A stretch of 64,000 nucleotides of DNA, from positions 372,001 to 436,000 of the forward strand of contig JAEMBT020000008.1 in NCBI GenBank assembly GCA_018873245.2, in the 5' to 3' direction. A model generated the notes under the pieces. The model had not been told where the DNA came from. It was given only the letters and a program-made list of their open reading frames with translations, and searched no databases. This DNA comes from Archegozetes longisetosus. Taxonomy: Eukaryota > Arthropoda > Arachnida > Sarcoptiformes > Trhypochthoniidae. The position numbers and the translations under genes are program-made. Below, in pieces: positions 59,863-64,000 of this stretch (positions are counted from its first letter, which is position 1; every line of letters begins with the position of its first letter).

Positions 59863-61620
59863 TTCTGCTATAGCTCGAGTATTATTTGGAAGTCATATTC
59901 AAGTTATTCAACCAGTCAAAAGCAATTAAATAGCTAAATATGTAGTTTTAATTACTTGAAAGCCATTCAACGATTAAGCTGTTGTCATCGATAAAGTATT
60001 GATGACTTTTAACTTTCCTAGATTTTTATGATCCTAAACAGCTATCATAGCGAATGAGCTTTAAATACGAAATCGGGAAAGAGTGTATTTCCGTTTTCCG
60101 TTATTCGTATTTTTGACTTAAAAATAAAATCATCAGAATTCTTGCGGCGTATTATTGAAATGTGCATCAACTAAACCAAAATAATTATACTCTATTCCCT
60201 CAATGAGCTAATAGTAACCTGTAAATTATTTGATTATTCTCCTATTCTAAAGAAAATCTTCTGTTATGATCTGACTCGTTCAAAAAAAATTTAAACTTCA
60301 AGGCTTGGAGTATCAAAAAAAGTTTTTGTTGGCATTGAATCTGACACAATAAAAACACTGCTAATTATATATACAAGATTATGACATGAGCTATAAATGC
60401 ATCCGCTAATTGCGACAGTGACTACAACACTTATCATTATTGCAGTTAATCGATTAAATTTTGTTTAAAACTTACAAAACAAACGCAAAGCTTACCTCGT
60501 CAACAACTTAAATGATAATCTACCAAATATTTTAATGATATTTAGATAAGTATACAGTAGATGCGTACTCGGAATTTTCAGACTTTGTCTAAGTACTACT
60601 TTGCCAGCCTTAATCTATTGATAAGTACAGGTATTATATTTTTATATGCAGTTACAGCAGTGGGAACAATGATAATTAAGAATTCTAAAGAAATATGAGC
60701 TTCATTCAAATTATTTTCTTCTGACAGCATTAAAGAAAATTTCAACCTTCAAAATTGTCACAGCGCAGCACTAGTGAAGGCATTACTCAGCTTTCAAACA
60801 TGAAGTAAGATCTAATTTTGATTGAATGACCAGACCAATTGATCATATTAGGAGCTGTTACAAATTTTAAGTAAAGATCTGAAAATTAACACATAGTAAT
60901 CAACATTAAACAAATTACTATATTTTGACAAATTTTTGATTGCAGTAAATCGAGAAGGTCGATTAGAAAAAGTTTCAAGTACGCGCTTTATTGACTAACT
61001 TTTCTTTAAATTGATTCACTCATGATAAAAGTTGTTTTCAACAAAATATATCATCGATTAAACTAAAATGTCTGTGAGTTTTTTATCGAATCCAAGTTAG
61101 AGGTTAGTCAGTTTTATTTCTAGAAACTTCTGAGCTTTAAATTTATAAATAAGTAATAAATCGTTGAAATCTAGTCACAAGTAAGTCAATGGTAAAAAAA
61201 CTGTCTGCGATTACTTTTTCTATAATAAGCTGGTGCATTCGTCAATCTTATTTCCGTTGCCATAAGTATAAATTTAATTTGGGAATATCCACCAAATCTT
61301 GCGCAACAGTTTAAAGTATTGTTTATCAAATTTTTAAGTGACTGATCAATCTAGATTAGGTATTTACTCACTGACACTTGTTATACACTTTGTAAATGTT
61401 GTTTTGATTTTGTACTTAATAAAATTAGAATTGAGTGCAACAATTTTTTCTTAATTATTTTATTTCTGACCAAATAAGAAAAATGAAAGATTGGATGAAA
61501 TTTAATTATTAAATAGTTATGCTATTTTGGCAAAACGAATGTACTATAAAAGACAAACACAAAATATGGCTTAGTTATGATTAAAAAGAAAGACTTGTTT
61601 TGGTGATTGATTGCATAGAA
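59863..61620. other. Intergenic region upstream of the synaptotagmin-like gene
   Basis: AT-rich DNA with no supported gene or repeat. Confidence 0.45.
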
Positions 61621-62514
61621 TCAGTCGTGTTTGATGATGTTGTACAGATCGGATTCGTCGTCGAATTGAACTGCTGGCTTGTATTCAGTTTTCTTCTTTT
61701 CCTTATCGGTCATCTGTTTTCCGTCATTAGGCATGAATTCAACCTGAGAGACCAAAGTGGGCGGCATTTGCCAGTGTCTACCACTGATGCCTCGCATACC
61801 TCCGAGGAAAAAACTAGTCAAACCAACCGGCAATTTAGTTTTAACAACTTTGTTATTGTTATTATTATTTTTTTGATTAGTGGCCTCATCTTGTAGGACA
61901 CTGTGTGCTTCTATCGTCGGGAATGACATCCAATTGTGTTGCCCTATAGGTTGTGTTCTCTTTACATAAACCACAACACGATTTGGCTCCTTTGCCTTAA
62001 CTGGATTGTGAAGGGCGAGGTCTGACGATAATTGTTCCCAGAAGCTTCCTCTCTGTATGCCTGACAACCCGCCAAAAAGCCATGAACTAAATCCATGAGG
62101 ATATTGATAAGGATATGGACGCGGAGACAGTTTCAGCGTTAGCTCTTTGTTGCCGACCACTTGAGAGCCAGGCTGCACACCGTCTGCTCTAGAAGTGGGA
62201 TAAACTATCGGCTGAAAGTTAGGTGGTGGCAAGACATATATGGGATGCAAATCACTTGATTCATCACTTTGACTGTCTTTCATTTCTCTTTGTTCGATGT
62301 ATTGTTCGTCGGCAAACATGAGATTATCGAACTTATTGGACGAGTCATACAAAGTCTCCGTTCGCTGGTATTCAGGCGCTGCTGGTATTGGTCTCGATGT
62401 GTGATATCTCATAAAACTTTTAGGAACTGATCGAACCGATGTCATGAAGAACGGAAACGCTCGCGAACATTCGATTACAATGACAATCAAATATATTAGA
62501 CATAGAAACTTCAT
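61621..62514 (-). CDS. Secreted protein with duplicated Gly-rich motif, unknown function
   Basis: Intronless, 297 residues from ATG 62514; the open frame extends upstream but without an ATG. A signal peptide (MKFLCLIYLIVIVIECSRA) starts the protein. Two related segments occur about 100 residues apart: GFSSWLFGGLSGIQRGSFW (about 143-161) and GLTSFFLGGMRGISGRHW (about 234-251). Each is followed by a short polar stretch and a VVVYVKR- or VSQVEFM-like strand. The intervening parts are Pro-rich (YPYQYPHG) and one Asn run (NNNNNN). No cysteine pattern or enzyme motif is seen. It may be a structural or cuticular matrix protein. The duplicated motif is the only clue to family. Confidence 0.65.
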   Translation of the reverse strand: MKFLCLIYLIVIVIECSRAFPFFMTSVRSVPKSFMRYHTSRPIPAAPEYQRTETLYDSSNKFDNLMFADEQYIEQREMKDSQSDESSDLHPIYVLPPPNFQPIVYPTSRADGVQPGSQVVGNKELTLKLSPRPYPYQYPHGFSSWLFGGLSGIQRGSFWEQLSSDLALHNPVKAKEPNRVVVYVKRTQPIGQHNWMSFPTIEAHSVLQDEATNQKNNNNNNKVVKTKLPVGLTSFFLGGMRGISGRHWQMPPTLVSQVEFMPNDGKQMTDKEKKKTEYKPAVQFDDESDLYNIIKHD

Positions 62515-64000
62515 TTTCAACTTTAAATTTGAGTGCTTTCGAAAAGGTTTCAAAACATCAAATATTAAATTAATTGATTAATAATTTAATTATAAGAAGA
62601 TTTTGTACTTTATTTGTGATAAGTTTAGTTGAAAAATAACTTAAAATTAAGATGTTTTCAATACTAAATTTTTACGGAGAAAGTTAGTTGCAGTCAGTGA
62701 AACACAAATGTCTGTTTAGATGAGAATTGCAACAGTCATTTGTAGGGATGATCTTGAACTTGATTCAATAATTAGTTCCTGTTTTTCCTGTTTGCTTTTC
62801 TTACTCTCAAATCCCTCTTCAGAGCTCTTCGTTCGGTGCACTGAACTTAAGTGGTCTCCAAATGGTGAATAACGAAAAAACTTGGCTTCAAATTGAAAAG
62901 TCCTTTTAAACTATACTAATGCAACTCGAATCCGAGCCAACAAATCTTTTACTTTTGACAATATAATAATAGAGCGAAAGGTTTAATTTTTTGCACAACT
63001 GCTTTTTTCAGTTGGTTTTCGACCCTTTGCTGGAATGTGGAAAACTTGTAAGTTTGCTTTCACTTAATTATCGAAGATATGGGCAATCGTGCGATCGTCA
63101 AATCGTGAAATCGTGTAACTACAGTCAAGACTTGAACGCGAATCACCATAAAGTATGCAGACATCAGACACTAGTTCACGATTATTTTACTATAATTTGA
63201 TAAATAGCTTTATAATATGGTTGTAAAATTTGGTGATCATTACAGCGATCTTATGGCTAACCAATGCTTCAATCTTTCGATTTTCACTGTAAAGAGTCTT
63301 TTATATATCCTTTTAAAGTAATGCTGGAAAGCATAGTTGAGAAGAATCAACAAATAAGTTCTTAACTTTTTCTTTTGCAAAATATTTGTTGACCTTCAGT
63401 ATACGTCACTGGAAAAAAGGCAACAAAAACCCAGAGATTTGATTATTAGGATGATCGCAAAGCCTGTATTGGAATCCGTAAGCAGTAAACCACTCACTTA
63501 TAGACCCGATATTATCGCGCAAAATTAAGATTCAGTTCACGAAAACGGTGGCGACTGAAAACCTCATATCTGTGAGCACTATTGATATTACTGACATATC
63601 TCTCATTCATTTCGATATCTTAATGACACCCAAACTGCACAAATACATGTTATTTGCGGTATTTTTCATTCAAATCAGTTAATGCTGTTTACTAACTAAT
63701 TAATTTTATATCAGAAAAAGTCTGAAAAAGTCAGAAAAGGTTTTATATATTTATATAAAAACCCGTGATTTATAAAAAACTAATGTATAAAATGTTATTC
63801 TGTTTATTATTTATTATTCGCTTGAGATCGAGGTGATGGTCAACATTGGATCCTTGATTTGGTGTATGAGTTCTAGATGACAACTGATAAGTTTTTTAGC
63901 AGATCAAATAAAATTCAAAGCTTAACCATTCATTGCAAAAATTGAGAGCGTGAATCACAGACTTGTTCTTGTAGTAAGTTAGTGATAATTTTGAGCCCTA
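62515..64000. other. Intergenic region at the right end of the window
   Basis: No supported gene. A patch at about 63440-63640 has higher GC and short open frames on both strands (see findings). The rest is AT-rich. Confidence 0.4.

Noticed and set aside
63000-63060. Possible 36-bp exon (TTTTTTCAG ... GTAAGT) on the plus strand
   Set aside because: Splice-like borders but no neighbouring exon or recognisable protein; such pairs occur by chance in AT-rich DNA.
1-64000. tRNA or rRNA genes, CRISPR arrays, operons, riboswitches
   Set aside because: No B-box-like GGTTCRANNCC with matching arms, no spaced direct repeats, and the gene structure is eukaryotic.

Overview
This is nuclear DNA of a eukaryote, almost certainly an arthropod. 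It is AT-rich, with GT-AG introns often only 45-75 bp long and no operons or ribosome binding sites. Arthropod markers are two CPAP1-type chitin-binding cuticle genes, a parkin with the N-terminal extension seen in Drosophila, and secreted orphans next to housekeeping genes. Small introns, many intronless genes and an Apaf-1 with vertebrate-like WD architecture would fit a chelicerate such as an acariform mite, but that assignment is inference.

Layout. 1-8.2 kb: two related CPAP1 genes on the minus strand. 10.1-19.6 kb: a dense housekeeping block of SNAPC2, a doubtful small gene, LRR1, twinfilin, MPV17L2, parkin and mRpL19, mostly in divergent and convergent pairs. LRR1, twinfilin, MPV17L2 and parkin are all intronless. 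20.9-29.9 kb: three tandem paralogs encoding Cys-rich EB/EGF-like single-pass membrane proteins, two of them with a cytoplasmic PPxY motif; the middle copy carries a frameshift. 31.2-32.1 kb: a decayed Tc1/mariner transposon. 33.1-47.2 kb: BAP31, GASZ/ASZ1 (piRNA pathway), AFG2A (SPATA5-type double AAA ATPase), an Apaf-1 homolog and a MARCH-type RING-CH ligase. 47.5-48.1 kb: a non-autonomous hAT element with intact ends and an 8-bp target duplication. 49.4-62.5 kb: a Ser/Gln-rich orphan, ZNHIT2, a small Arg- and Gly/Cys-rich secreted protein, a divergent synaptotagmin and a secreted orphan with a duplicated Gly-rich motif. The rest is AT-rich intergenic DNA with microsatellites.

The genes do not form one pathway. 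Themes that recur are mitochondrial biology and quality control (parkin, mRpL19, MPV17L2, GASZ on the outer membrane, Apaf-1) and ubiquitin ligases (parkin, LRR1, MARCH-like). Exon structures were worked out by hand from splice sites and reading-frame continuity; for every multi-exon gene the phases close to an intact frame. Three genes need a single missing base to read through (25.62, 46.82 and 50.28 kb), which may be assembly errors.
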